Positions 1-8,443 of a DNA stretch of 64,000 nt are shown in pieces; positions within the stretch are counted from its first letter, which is position 1; every line of letters begins with the position of its first letter. The notes beneath the pieces were generated by a model that saw nothing but the letters and a program-made list of their open reading frames with translations, was not told where the DNA came from and searched no databases. The position numbers were made by a program, and so were the translations under genes. The stretch spans positions 1-64,000 of the forward strand of contig JARHXX010000016.1 in the NCBI GenBank assembly GCA_029269125.1. The letters are read 5' to 3'. The DNA comes from Kiritimatiellaeota bacterium B1221 (GTDB taxonomy: Bacteria > Verrucomicrobiota > Kiritimatiellia > SS1-B-03-39 > UBA6053).

Positions 1-130
1 TCCGGAGGAGGCAAGGGGCATAGCCGTCAAACGATGAAACATCGGACCATATCGGAAACCCACAACCGCCTCCGGAGGAGGCAAGGGGCATAGCCCGGGG
101 GCCATGCCCCCGGGAAATCCCACCCCACAA
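1..130. repeat. Short GC-rich direct repeat and hairpin at window start
   Basis: A 25-base element beginning TCCGGAGGAGGCAAGG occurs at 1-25 and again at 71-95. The second copy runs into a perfect 9-bp inverted repeat (94-102 with 106-114, loop CAT), and a third CCCCGGACGGGG motif follows near 136-147. No credible reading frame covers this stretch. It looks like extragenic repeat material upstream of the efflux operon. The hairpin has no T-run, so I do not call it a terminator. Confidence 0.6.
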
Positions 131-227
131 CCGCGCCCCGGACGGGGTGCAGGCAATACGGAACCACAGCTCTTCACCAAATCTTAAGGTTCGCTTCTGT
201 ATATTCGCATCATCCACGCAACCCCGG

Positions 228-1691
228 ATGACAAGCAACATGACAAATCATAAATCCCCCCCCTTCTCTTTCCCATTCCTGCGCGCACTCACCGCCGGAA
301 GCGCCTCTCTCCTCCTGTTCAGCGCCTGCACCACCCCCTCAGTCCCTCCGGCCGACTACACCGACCTGCAGATCCCCACGGCTTGGCATCAGACTTCGGA
401 TCTCCCGCAGAAAGCATCCGCTGAAACAGATCTCTCTGAGTGGTGGTCCCGGTTTCAGGATCCCGTGATGGATCAACTCATCAAGTCAGCTTTGACCCAC
501 AACCCGGATCTGAAAACCGCCCTGTTAAATGTCGAGGCCGCCCGGGCCCAAAAGGGCCTCACAAATGCCGCCCTCTGGCCTAGTCTGGATGCAGGCCTCT
601 CCTCGGGTGCCCACCGCGTCGACGACCGGGTAAATGACAACACCAGCCATAACGAATCCTACGGAGCCAACCTCTCTGCCAGTTGGGAGGTGGACCTCTT
701 CCGCAAACAATCCGACAGCCTGCAAAGTGCCGAAGCCGATCTGCGCGCAAGCGAACAGGATTTCCACGCCGCCCAAGTTCTGCTCGCCGCCGAAGTGGCG
801 GAAGCCTATTTAAACTTCCGCTCCCTCCAACAGGAATACCACATCCTCACCGGAACCATCGCCGTACGTGAACAAACCCTGCAAATCGTCCGCTGGCAAT
901 ACGAAGCCGGTGAAGTCAATTTCCTGGATGTACAGCAGGCCATCGTTTTTCTGGAACAGGCCCGCACCGCCCTGCCCTCCCTTGAACAAAATATCGAAGA
1001 AAGCCTGAATGCACTCACCCTTCTTTGTGGAGAGATTCCGGGCAACCTGCATGACGTCCTCGAATCCGGGACAGACCTGCCCTCCCTTCCCCAAGAAATC
1101 ACTTCCCCCATTCCGGCCGAAGTCCTGGCGCAACGACCGGACATTCTCGCCGCCCGCTATCGAATCGAATCCGCCACGGCAGATCTTTCCGCCGCCGAAA
1201 AAGAACGCCTGCCCAGTCTGACCCTGACCGGTTCCATCAGCCTGGATGAAGAAAACTTCAGCAACCTTCTGGATCCCACCCAAATCCTTTCAAACCTGAT
1301 CGGGTCACTCACCGCCCCGGTCTGGGACGCAGACCGCATCAAAAACCAAATTGTGCTCGAAGACATCAATCTTCGCCAGAGCATCCTCGCCTACGAAAGT
1401 GAAGTTTTAAACGCCCTGTCCGAAGTGGAAAACGCCCTCTCTGCCATTGGCACTTCGGCCCGCGAAATCAAAGTGACCCAAACCGCAACCGAGGCCGCCC
1501 GCCTCTCCACCCAAATTGCCGAATTTCAATTTGAAACAGGCGACGTCGATCTCCTCTCAGTCCTGGAGTCTCAGCGCTCCCAACTGAGCCTCGAACAAAG
1601 CCTGATCAATGCAAACATCAATCAACTCATTGCCCACATACAACTTTACCGGGCCTTGGGAGGCGGATGGTCCGCCCCCGCCGCAAATTAA
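228..1691 (+). CDS. TolC/NodT-family outer-membrane efflux lipoprotein
   Basis: Outer-membrane channel of a tripartite efflux pump, predicted to take substrate from the MacA-like adaptor encoded next. The N-terminus has a lipoprotein signal with lipobox FSAC. Two outer-membrane efflux protein repeats follow, roughly residues 70-270 and 290-480, rich in Ala, Leu and Glu heptads as in the TolC helical barrel. The length fits the NodT family (about 450-500 residues). The start is uncertain: ATG at 228 or 240 gives a normal signal peptide, while an upstream in-frame GTG at 147 would add an unlikely extension. No clear Shine-Dalgarno site precedes either ATG. First gene of a six-gene operon. The substrate cannot be told from sequence. 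Confidence 0.9.
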   Translation: MTSNMTNHKSPPFSFPFLRALTAGSASLLLFSACTTPSVPPADYTDLQIPTAWHQTSDLPQKASAETDLSEWWSRFQDPVMDQLIKSALTHNPDLKTALLNVEAARAQKGLTNAALWPSLDAGLSSGAHRVDDRVNDNTSHNESYGANLSASWEVDLFRKQSDSLQSAEADLRASEQDFHAAQVLLAAEVAEAYLNFRSLQQEYHILTGTIAVREQTLQIVRWQYEAGEVNFLDVQQAIVFLEQARTALPSLEQNIEESLNALTLLCGEIPGNLHDVLESGTDLPSLPQEITSPIPAEVLAQRPDILAARYRIESATADLSAAEKERLPSLTLTGSISLDEENFSNLLDPTQILSNLIGSLTAPVWDADRIKNQIVLEDINLRQSILAYESEVLNALSEVENALSAIGTSAREIKVTQTATEAARLSTQIAEFQFETGDVDLLSVLESQRSQLSLEQSLINANINQLIAHIQLYRALGGGWSAPAAN

Positions 1692-1719
1692 TTGAAATGC
1701 CCACCCAAAGGATCTCATC

Positions 1720-3078
1720 ATGAACCCCCAGAAAACTGAATCACAAATGGACTTGGCAGAACGCATCGCCGCACACAAACCGGGTCGCCGCCGCATCAAA
1801 GCTGTTGTCAGCGTTTTGCTGATACTCGTCTTGGGCACTTCCGCATATTTCGTGTGGGGCCCCTCCGGTTCCCAAGAGGAATTTGAAGCCCGCTTTCACA
1901 CCCGGCCCCTCGAAAAGGGAAAAGTCGGCCTCACCATTACCGCAACCGGCAACCTGGAACCCACCAATGAAGTGACCGTAGGCAGTGAGGTTTCCGGCTT
2001 GGTGGTGGAAGTGTTTGTCGACAGCAATGCTGTGGTCAAAAAAGGGCAGAAACTTGCCCAGATTGACCGGGTCACTTTTGAAAATGATCTCCGTTCCGCC
2101 CAAGCGGCTTTGGCCGGTTCCGAAGCCGCCGTCCAAGAAGCGGAAGCCTCTCTCAAACAAGCACAGCGCACCCTCGCCCGTGCGGAGGCTCTACGTAAAA
2201 AAAGTAACGGACAAGCCCCCTCAATCGCAACCATGGAAAATGCAGAATCCGCTATTGAAATAGCAAAAGCTTCGCTGATCGCCAAGCAAGCTGCCGTGAA
2301 ACAAAACGAAGCCTTGGTCGACATCAAAGCCAATGAACTTTCCAAGACCTTCATCACCTCTCCCACCGATGGCATCGTCCTCAGCCGCAGCGTCGACCCC
2401 GGACAAACCGTGGCGGCCAGTTTCTCCGCCCCGGAATTGTTCATCATCGCCGAAGACCTCTCCTCCATGAAACTTGAAGTCTCCATTGCCGAGGCGGATA
2501 TCGGGCAGGTCGCTGTGGGTCAAGAAGCCTCATTCAGTGTGGACGCCTGGCCGGAACGGGATTTCTCCGCCGCCGTCACCAAAGTGTCTTACGGATCTGA
2601 AATAGTCGACAACGTGGTCACCTACGAAACCGAACTGGATGTCAGCAATGACGACCTCTCCCTCCGCCCCGGCATGACCGCAACCGCGGAAATTCATGTG
2701 GATGCCAAACAGGAAGTCTGGGTAGTTCCCGTACAGGCCCTGCGCTTCAGCCCCACCCCGCCCGAAGGCGCCGCAGGGCCCGGAGCGGGGGGGCCGCCTC
2801 CCGGAGTGGCCGGTGGAAAAGCCCCGGAATCTGAAGGCAGCAGTTTTCTGGATAAAATGATGCCCCGGCCTCCCCGCGGGAACAGCAGCCGTAAAAGCAA
2901 TGCCGGTACGAACCCCCAGAGCGCGGGATCTTCCCAAATTTGGGTGTTGGATAACGGCCACCCCCGCCCCATTGAAGTGGAAGTCGGCCTGTCCGACGGC
3001 ACCGTGACCGAAGTCTCCTCCGATGAACTTGAAGCGGGCATGGAGATCATCCTCTATGAGGAGCCCGTAAAGTCATGA
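1720..3078 (+). CDS. MacA-like periplasmic adaptor (membrane fusion protein)
   Basis: Adaptor of the HlyD/RND-MFP family that bridges an inner-membrane ABC transporter and the TolC-like channel. One transmembrane segment lies at about residues 24-44. It is followed by a biotinyl-lipoyl-like half, an alpha-helical hairpin (about 110-190), the second lipoyl half and beta-barrel regions. A Pro/Gly-rich insert at about 345-400 is unusual and low in complexity; it lies before the last membrane-proximal strand region. The ATG at 1720 has AAAGGA seven bases upstream. The gene follows the channel gene by 28 bp and overlaps the ATPase gene by four bases (ATGA), which supports co-translation. Confidence 0.9.
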   Translation: MNPQKTESQMDLAERIAAHKPGRRRIKAVVSVLLILVLGTSAYFVWGPSGSQEEFEARFHTRPLEKGKVGLTITATGNLEPTNEVTVGSEVSGLVVEVFVDSNAVVKKGQKLAQIDRVTFENDLRSAQAALAGSEAAVQEAEASLKQAQRTLARAEALRKKSNGQAPSIATMENAESAIEIAKASLIAKQAAVKQNEALVDIKANELSKTFITSPTDGIVLSRSVDPGQTVAASFSAPELFIIAEDLSSMKLEVSIAEADIGQVAVGQEASFSVDAWPERDFSAAVTKVSYGSEIVDNVVTYETELDVSNDDLSLRPGMTATAEIHVDAKQEVWVVPVQALRFSPTPPEGAAGPGAGGPPPGVAGGKAPESEGSSFLDKMMPRPPRGNSSRKSNAGTNPQSAGSSQIWVLDNGHPRPIEVEVGLSDGTVTEVSSDELEAGMEIILYEEPVKS

Positions 3079-3770
3079 AGCCCCAAAATCTGATTCACTT
3101 GGCAGGCATCCATAAAACCTATGGAGAAGGTGACGCCGCCTTCGAAGCCCTTCGGGGAGTCGATCTCGACATCAACAAAGGCGAGTTTGTCGCCATCATG
3201 GGCCCCAGCGGATCCGGCAAATCCACCCTCATGAATTTGCTGGGCTGTCTGGACCGTCCCAGCGCGGGCTCGTACCGCTATGAAGGCATCAAAGTCGAAA
3301 CGCTCGATAAAATCCAGCGCGCCCTTTTGCGCCGCTACGCCTTGGGATTTATTTTTCAGGGATTTAACCTGCTCGCCCGCACCTCTGCGGTTGAAAATGT
3401 GGAACTGCCCCTGCTCTACCGTGGCATTCCCCGGCGGAAACGCCGGCAGTTGGCCCGTGAAGCACTGGATACCGTCGGACTGGCCGACAAAGAACGCAAC
3501 ACCCCTGGAGAACTTTCCGGCGGACAACAACAACGCGTCGCCATCGCCCGGGCCATGGTGACCCATCCCAGCACCCTGTTTGCGGATGAACCCACCGGCA
3601 ACCTGGATTCCAAAACCACCGAAGAAATTATGCAGACCCTCACCCGCCTAAATCAGGAACAGGGCATCACCATCTTGATGGTGACCCATGAAGAAGATGT
3701 CGCCTGTTTCGCAAGCCGTCAGATTCATGTGTTGGACGGACTCATCAGTCATGACCACCCAAACCGTTAA
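3075..3770 (+). CDS. MacB-like ABC transporter ATP-binding protein
   Basis: ATPase subunit of a MacB/LolD-type (type VII) ABC transporter. Walker A GPSGSGKS lies at about residues 43-50, the Q-loop is in FIFQGFNLL, the ABC signature reads LSGGQQQR, and Walker [12 protein letters not shown] is followed by the H-loop in MVTHEE. At 231 residues it is a free-standing nucleotide-binding domain rather than the MacB ATPase-permease fusion of E. coli, so the permease is encoded separately just downstream. The start overlaps the adaptor stop (ATGA). The family powers periplasmic extrusion rather than transport across the inner membrane. Confidence 0.92.
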   Translation: MKPQNLIHLAGIHKTYGEGDAAFEALRGVDLDINKGEFVAIMGPSGSGKSTLMNLLGCLDRPSAGSYRYEGIKVETLDKIQRALLRRYALGFIFQGFNLLARTSAVENVELPLLYRGIPRRKRRQLAREALDTVGLADKERNTPGELSGGQQQRVAIARAMVTHPSTLFADEPTGNLDSKTTEEIMQTLTRLNQEQGITILMVTHEEDVACFASRQIHVLDGLISHDHPNR

Positions 3771-3783
3771 CGGAGAATTCAGA

Positions 3784-5007
3784 ATGTTCGACATGTTCAG
3801 CAACGCTTTTTCGATCGTCCTTAAAGAAATCCGGCGAAACCTCACCCGGGCCTTTCTCACCGTGCTGGGAATCATCATCGGAGTCTCTTCGGTCATCACC
3901 ATGGTCACCCTCGGTGACGGCACCACCGAAGCGGTGAAGTCACAAATCTCCAGCCTGGGAAGCAACTTGCTGATGGTGCAACCAGGCGCCGGCTTCGGCC
4001 CCCGCTCCCGCTCAGCCGGCGTTCCCAACTTCACCGAATCCGATGTGGACGCCCTCCTCGCCCAGGTCCCCGGCATCGCCGCCGCAGCCCCGGTGAGTGA
4101 CACCACGACCAGTGCCATCTATCGCGACAATGCCCGCAAAGGCAGAGTCACCGGCACCAAACCCGAATGGTTCCAAATCAACAATTGGACCCTGGCGGAA
4201 GGACGCCTCTTCACCGAAGAAGATCTCACCAAAGGATCCGCAGTTTGCCTGATCGGTCAAACCGTCATCGATGATCTGTTTGGAGATGAGGATCCCATCG
4301 GCAAAAAAATTCGGGTGGGCAAAGCCTCTCTGGAAGTGATCGGCACCCTGGAAGAAAAAGGCCAGGTCGGCATGGGAGACCAGGACGATACGCTGGTCGT
4401 CCCCCTGACCACCTTGCGAAGGCGCCTGCTGGGGCAAACCTCCGCACATGACATCGGCATGATTTCCATCTCCGCCGAGGAGGAGACGGATAGCGACTGG
4501 ATCATCGAAAACATTGAAACCCTGCTCCGTGAACGACGCAATCTCCAGGACAATCAGGAGAATGACTTTTCGGTCATGGACACCCGCCAAATCGCGGAGA
4601 CCCTCAGTGCCTCAACCCAAATCATGACCACCCTGCTGGCAACGGTTTCAGGGGTCTCCCTGTTGGTGGGCGGCATCGGCATCATGAACATTATGCTGGT
4701 CTCGGTAACCGAGCGCACCCGGGAAATCGGCATACGACTGGCCATTGGCGCCACGGCCAGAGAAGTTTTATTACAATTCCTGGTGGAGGCAATTACCTTG
4801 TCCAGCGTGGGCGGAGCCATCGGCATCCTGTTGGCCGCCGGACTTTGCGCCCTGCTGGCCCCGATCATTCAGGTGGCCTTTCACTTCAATACCCAAATCA
4901 ATCTCATCGCTTTCATCTTTTCCGCGATGGTCGGCGTTGTTTTTGGCTTTGCCCCGGCCCGTCGAGCGGCTAGTCTGGACCCCATCGATGCCCTCCGCCA
5001 TGAATAA
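3784..5007 (+). CDS. MacB-like ABC transporter permease (FtsX family)
   Basis: Permease partner of the preceding ATPase. One N-terminal membrane helix (about residues 20-42, with the motif LGIIIGVSSVITM) precedes a large periplasmic MacB-core domain of about 230 residues. Three C-terminal helices of the FtsX domain follow, with the typical EIGIRLAIGA coupling segment. I chose the ATG at 3784 because GGAG lies nine bases upstream and it directly follows the ATPase stop; the frame is open further 5' but would overlap the ATPase gene. It forms the mechanotransmission part of the pump with the adaptor and channel. Confidence 0.9.
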   Translation: MFDMFSNAFSIVLKEIRRNLTRAFLTVLGIIIGVSSVITMVTLGDGTTEAVKSQISSLGSNLLMVQPGAGFGPRSRSAGVPNFTESDVDALLAQVPGIAAAAPVSDTTTSAIYRDNARKGRVTGTKPEWFQINNWTLAEGRLFTEEDLTKGSAVCLIGQTVIDDLFGDEDPIGKKIRVGKASLEVIGTLEEKGQVGMGDQDDTLVVPLTTLRRRLLGQTSAHDIGMISISAEEETDSDWIIENIETLLRERRNLQDNQENDFSVMDTRQIAETLSASTQIMTTLLATVSGVSLLVGGIGIMNIMLVSVTERTREIGIRLAIGATAREVLLQFLVEAITLSSVGGAIGILLAAGLCALLAPIIQVAFHFNTQINLIAFIFSAMVGVVFGFAPARRAASLDPIDALRHE

Positions 5008-5067
5008 ATTCTCCCGCCCAACCCGCAGCTGCTTTTTTCCGTCCCTCCCTCCTGAGGAGGAAAGCTG

Positions 5068-5718
5068 ATGAGAATTCTGGTGGTCGAAGACGATGAATTA
5101 TTGAGGCGCACCCTCGTGGCAACCTTTCGGGACGAAGGATTCGCCGTGGATGATGCGGAGGATGGCGAAGAAGGATTGTACAAACTCACCGAAGGTATTT
5201 ACGATGCCGCGGTGCTGGATGTGATGATGCCCGAACTCGACGGATGGCAGGTGCTGGAACAGGCACGACCCAAGGTGGATACCCCCGTACTCATGCTCAC
5301 CGCAAAAGACACCGTCCCCGACCGCATTAAAGGTCTGAACCTGGGCGCCGACGATTACCTCATCAAACCCTTCGACGCCGACGAACTGGTGGCGCGCATT
5401 CGGGCGCTGGTCCGCCGGGCCAGCGGTCAGAGTCAATCGATCCTGAACCTTCATGAGGTGCGGCTGAACACCTCCATGCGCAAAGTCGAAAAGGCGGGAA
5501 CGGAAGTGGAACTCACCCCGCGTGAATACAGTCTGCTGGAGTATCTGGCTTTGCACCGGGGAGAGGTGGTGAGCCGAACCCTGCTCTACGAACGTTTGTT
5601 CGATGAAAACGACGATTCGCTCTCCAATCTCCTCGATGTGCATGTTTCCAATTTGCGGAAAAAACTCGGAAAAGACCTCATTCAGACCCGACGGGGCCAC
5701 GGATATTTTGTAGAATGA
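5068..5718 (+). CDS. OmpR-family response regulator
   Basis: Transcription factor of a two-component system. The receiver domain covers residues 1-115, with acidic residues E7, D8 and D9, phospho-acceptor Asp51 in VLDVMMPELDG and the conserved Lys near 100 in the LIKPF motif. A winged-helix OmpR/PhoB DNA-binding domain fills the C-terminus and ends with the typical RGHGYF motif. A strong GAGGAGG site precedes the ATG. It overlaps the sensor kinase gene by four bases (ATGA). Its place at the end of the efflux operon suggests it controls that operon; no operator was identified. Confidence 0.93.
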   Translation: MRILVVEDDELLRRTLVATFRDEGFAVDDAEDGEEGLYKLTEGIYDAAVLDVMMPELDGWQVLEQARPKVDTPVLMLTAKDTVPDRIKGLNLGADDYLIKPFDADELVARIRALVRRASGQSQSILNLHEVRLNTSMRKVEKAGTEVELTPREYSLLEYLALHRGEVVSRTLLYERLFDENDDSLSNLLDVHVSNLRKKLGKDLIQTRRGHGYFVE

Positions 5719-7184
5719 AACTCCCCACAAACTCCATTCGTTGGCACCTCCAAATCTGGTATGCCTCCCTGCTCCTCATCGCCCTCGCCGGACTCAGCTT
5801 CACCGTTCTCCGTCTCTCCCGTATTCACCGGATCCGGCAACTCGACCAACAAATCACGGATCAACAGCGCTTCTTCTTTAAAAGCCTCTTTCCTGAAAAA
5901 AAACTCACCGGCCCATCCGCGGAATCCAACAAACCCGCCCCGCCCGATCCCAAAGAAATTTACCGCCGCCTCCAAGCAGAGCATCAAAACCCCACATCCG
6001 AAATTTTACAGGCGTTTTCAGGAACCGAACCCGGTTTTTTCTATTTTGCCATCTCCGATCGGGATGGTTCTATTCTCTTGAGCTCAAAAAATTTTCCGGA
6101 AGGATTTGTTTTTCCTTCGGAGGCCCGGGGAGAAGACTTTGACACCCAGTATTTTAAAGGAACATATCGAGAACACCTGCGGCGCGGACCGCCGGGTATT
6201 CGGGTTTATTTTGGAATGGATGCCTCAGAGGTCCTTAAAGAAATGGATCAGTTTGCCGTCTCCATTACCCTTTTTGCCGCCGGCATTTGGCTGGTGGGTC
6301 TCGCGGGGGGATGGTGGATCGTGGGCCGTGCCCTTCGCCCCGTACAGGAAATCTCAGCCACCGCCGTCGCAATCGCCGAAGGTAACCTGGATCAGCGAAT
6401 CGAATGGGCCGGCAACCAAAGTGAACTCAATCAGTTGGCCCAGGTTTTAAACCACACCTTCGATGAATTGGCATCCGCCATGGAGCGCCAGCGTCAGTTC
6501 ACCGGCAATGCGTCTCACGAATTGCGAACCCCTCTGACCGTTATCCTCTCCGAGACCCAACGCATGTTAAAACGGGACCGTGCCCCCGGGGAATATCGGG
6601 AGTCCATGGAAATCTGCCAACAAGCCGGGCTCCGCATGAAAGTCCTGGTGGAGGGCCTCCTCCTGCTTGCCCGTCAGGAGAATCAAAATTCTGCAGAATC
6701 CAGGATGCCTTGTAATCTCCAAAACATCGTGGAGCAATCTCTCAACACCTTGGGACATCTGGCCGCTGAACGCGACATGAAGATTATAACCGACCTGGCA
6801 TCAGCGCCTCTGGTCGCCGATGCCGCCGCCCTCCGTATTCTGGTCGACAATCTGGTGGAAAACGCCATCAGCCACCATCCCGGAGGAGGAACGGTTACCC
6901 TGACCCTGAAGAATACAGAGCCGGCTATTCAATTCGAAGTGGCAGACGACGGCCCCGGGATCGACCCCGCGTACCACGACAAAATTTTTGAACGATTCTA
7001 TCAATTGGACACATCCCGCTCCCGTGGCGGCGGACATTCCGGACTGGGTCTGGCACTGGTCAAAAGAATTGCTGAAAACCACCAGGGCACTTGCTCCCTG
7101 CACAGCGCCCCGGGCAAAGGAAGCAGGTTCACCGTTCAGTTCAGTAAACAAACGGGAGAAGGCAGCGCTTCCCTCCAAATATGA
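5715..7184 (+). CDS. Membrane sensor histidine kinase
   Basis: Partner of the preceding regulator. The N-terminal helix (about residues 12-34) and a second helix (about 180-202) flank a periplasmic sensor of about 145 residues. HAMP, HisKA and HATPase_c domains follow. The phospho-acceptor is His268 in ASHELRTPL. The ATPase domain has an N-box near NLVENAISH, then DDGPGID and GLGLALVKR glycine boxes. The layout matches CusS/QseC-type kinases. The sensor domain has no recognisable ligand motif, so the signal is unknown; envelope stress or a pump substrate is plausible from context. Confidence 0.92.
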   Translation: MKLPTNSIRWHLQIWYASLLLIALAGLSFTVLRLSRIHRIRQLDQQITDQQRFFFKSLFPEKKLTGPSAESNKPAPPDPKEIYRRLQAEHQNPTSEILQAFSGTEPGFFYFAISDRDGSILLSSKNFPEGFVFPSEARGEDFDTQYFKGTYREHLRRGPPGIRVYFGMDASEVLKEMDQFAVSITLFAAGIWLVGLAGGWWIVGRALRPVQEISATAVAIAEGNLDQRIEWAGNQSELNQLAQVLNHTFDELASAMERQRQFTGNASHELRTPLTVILSETQRMLKRDRAPGEYRESMEICQQAGLRMKVLVEGLLLLARQENQNSAESRMPCNLQNIVEQSLNTLGHLAAERDMKIITDLASAPLVADAAALRILVDNLVENAISHHPGGGTVTLTLKNTEPAIQFEVADDGPGIDPAYHDKIFERFYQLDTSRSRGGGHSGLGLALVKRIAENHQGTCSLHSAPGKGSRFTVQFSKQTGEGSASLQI

Positions 7185-7247
7185 AAGCTCCGCAAGAATA
7201 GACATAGACAAGCCCCAAAAGAGCGTGTAGAGTACACCCAGTAGCTT

Positions 7248-7409
7248 ATGAAAATTTATCAGAATAGAAAAAACGGGCAGAGCATGCTCGAATATATCAT
7301 GGTTTTGGCCATGACCCTTGGAATCCTGGTCACCCTGGGCTTTTTCATAGCCGTCTTTAAGGACTACGGAGGACGCATCCTCGAAATCGTTTCCTCCGAC
7401 TACCCTTAA
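7248..7409 (+). CDS. Small Flp-type pilin (53 residues)
   Basis: A short gene starting at ATG 7248 and ending at TAA 7407-7409. The product begins with a basic leader KIYQNRKNG, then G|QSMLEYI, followed by a single hydrophobic segment and a short charged tail ending SSDYP. This is the class IVb (Flp) prepilin pattern: cleavage after Gly, Glu at +5 and Tyr at +6. It is the first gene of the pilus locus, 63 bp after the kinase gene. It differs clearly from the next pilin and could be a minor or alternative major subunit. No strong Shine-Dalgarno site was seen. Confidence 0.75.
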   Translation: MKIYQNRKNGQSMLEYIMVLAMTLGILVTLGFFIAVFKDYGGRILEIVSSDYP

Positions 7410-7452
7410 AAAACATTGCTAATAAATTAACTTTAATTCGATACAATATTCC

Positions 7453-7482
7453 TTGCCAATGGCACGTTAACATTATTATAAA
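7453..7482 (+). promoter_or_regulatory. Candidate sigma-70 promoter for the main pilin gene
   Basis: TTGCCA at 7453-7458 and TATAAA at 7477-7482 are separated by 18 bases. A transcript starting near 7489 would carry a leader of about 43 bases with GAAGGAG before the pilin ATG at 7532. The surrounding stretch is AT-rich compared with the coding DNA around it. A dedicated promoter would fit the high expression expected of a major pilin. Sequence match only. Confidence 0.5.
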
Positions 7483-7531
7483 TAGCGAAACCTCAATAGA
7501 CATCTTTCCATTAAAGAAAGAAGGAGAATAT

Positions 7532-7747
7532 ATGAAACATCAGAATAAACAAAAGAAAGCCGGCCAAGCCATGGTCGAATACATTATCATCGTGGTCATC
7601 GTGGCCATTGCCGCTATTGCCGTTTTCGGCGTGTTCAGTGACCGGATCCGGGAAATGCTCGGTGGGGCCACGGAAGAGTTGGGTGGCGATGCAGGTTCTG
7701 CAACTTCAGAAACTTCCGTTGACATGATGCAGGATCTCGGAAACTAA
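7532..7747 (+). CDS. Flp-family pilin, likely major subunit
   Basis: A 71-residue Flp/class IVb pilin. A short basic leader ends in KKAG, the mature protein would begin QAMVEYI with Glu5 and Tyr6, and a long Ile/Val/Ala-rich helix follows (about residues 16-38). The C-terminal tail is acidic and Gly-rich. GAAGGAG lies eight bases before the ATG, the strongest ribosome site of the locus, in line with high output. A candidate promoter lies just upstream, and a hairpin separates this gene from the minor pilin genes. Confidence 0.88.
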   Translation: MKHQNKQKKAGQAMVEYIIIVVIVAIAAIAVFGVFSDRIREMLGGATEELGGDAGSATSETSVDMMQDLGN

Positions 7748-7763
7748 GTTTTCTTCCAGCTTA

Positions 7764-7783
7764 CATCCCGGGCTTCCGGGATG
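7764..7783 (+). promoter_or_regulatory. Hairpin overlapping the start codon of the next pilin-like gene
   Basis: CATCCCGG (7764-7771) and CCGGGATG (7776-7783) form a perfect 8-bp stem with a GCTT loop. The ATG at 7781 is inside the right arm. It lies 17 bases after the main pilin stop. It could lower translation of the downstream minor subunits, stabilise the pilin mRNA end, or act as a weak attenuator. A second in-frame ATG at 7796 would escape the stem. Confidence 0.55.
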
Positions 7784-8443
7784 AAAAAACTCTCCATGAA
7801 AAGGCCTTTCGTTTCTGGGCCGAAAAGATCTGGATCGCATCCCAGTAAATCCGGGCAAGCGATTTTGGAAACTTTCGGTGTGATCATGCTGCTGTGCCTG
7901 ATCCTGTTTGGGATCGTGCAGTATGCCATGATGCTTACCGCCACTGAAATTATACAATTCGGTGCGGATTCCGCCGTGCGCGCCAGAGCAGTGGGCCTAA
8001 ACGCCTTTATGGCCAGTAAAGCGAATGTTCTCGCCACCATTCCCAATGCAGGCGAAAGAATTACCCCCTACGCTGTCTCAGGCCTCAGCCAGACAACCTG
8101 GGAAAACGCCAATGACGCCCGGAGTGCTTTTTATTCTTCAACCCGCTCCAGATCATCAACTTATGTGGATGACATCTCTAATTTCCCCATATATCTCGGC
8201 GCAACATCGGCGGCCCACGCGGATTCGATTCTTTCCTATGAGCGCTCCTATTTCCACGGAAACAATGGACCCAATGAAATCGCCCCCCCCCGGTTTACCT
8301 TTTCGGGAGACATGATCCGGGCAACCGTGCGGCAAGCCTACCCGTTGACCATGCCGCTGTTCAGAGCCTTTTCGGATTCAGACAGCATCGATGTCGAACA
8401 GCAGGCGGAACTCGCCCATCATGCGGAGCTCTTTTTAGAATGA
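7781..8443 (+). CDS. TadE-like minor pilin protein
   Basis: A 220-residue pseudopilin of the TadE type. A long basic leader ends in KSG, then QAILETF gives the prepilin processing site with Glu at +5, followed by one hydrophobic helix (about residues 33-53) and a large extracytoplasmic domain. The start could be ATG 7781, which sits in a hairpin, or ATG 7796. The gene overlaps the next by four bases (ATGA). In Tad systems such proteins are minor components needed for pilus assembly. The soluble domain has no further recognisable fold. Confidence 0.78.
   Translation: MKKLSMKRPFVSGPKRSGSHPSKSGQAILETFGVIMLLCLILFGIVQYAMMLTATEIIQFGADSAVRARAVGLNAFMASKANVLATIPNAGERITPYAVSGLSQTTWENANDARSAFYSSTRSRSSTYVDDISNFPIYLGATSAAHADSILSYERSYFHGNNGPNEIAPPRFTFSGDMIRATVRQAYPLTMPLFRAFSDSDSIDVEQQAELAHHAELFLE

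Noticed and set aside
94..114. GC-rich hairpin as a terminator
   Set aside because: A perfect 9-bp stem, but no T-run on either side and no gene end next to it within the window.
147..227. Upstream extension of the TolC-like gene from a GTG
   Set aside because: It would place 27 polar residues before the lipoprotein signal and runs through the repeat region; ATG 228 or 240 fits better.
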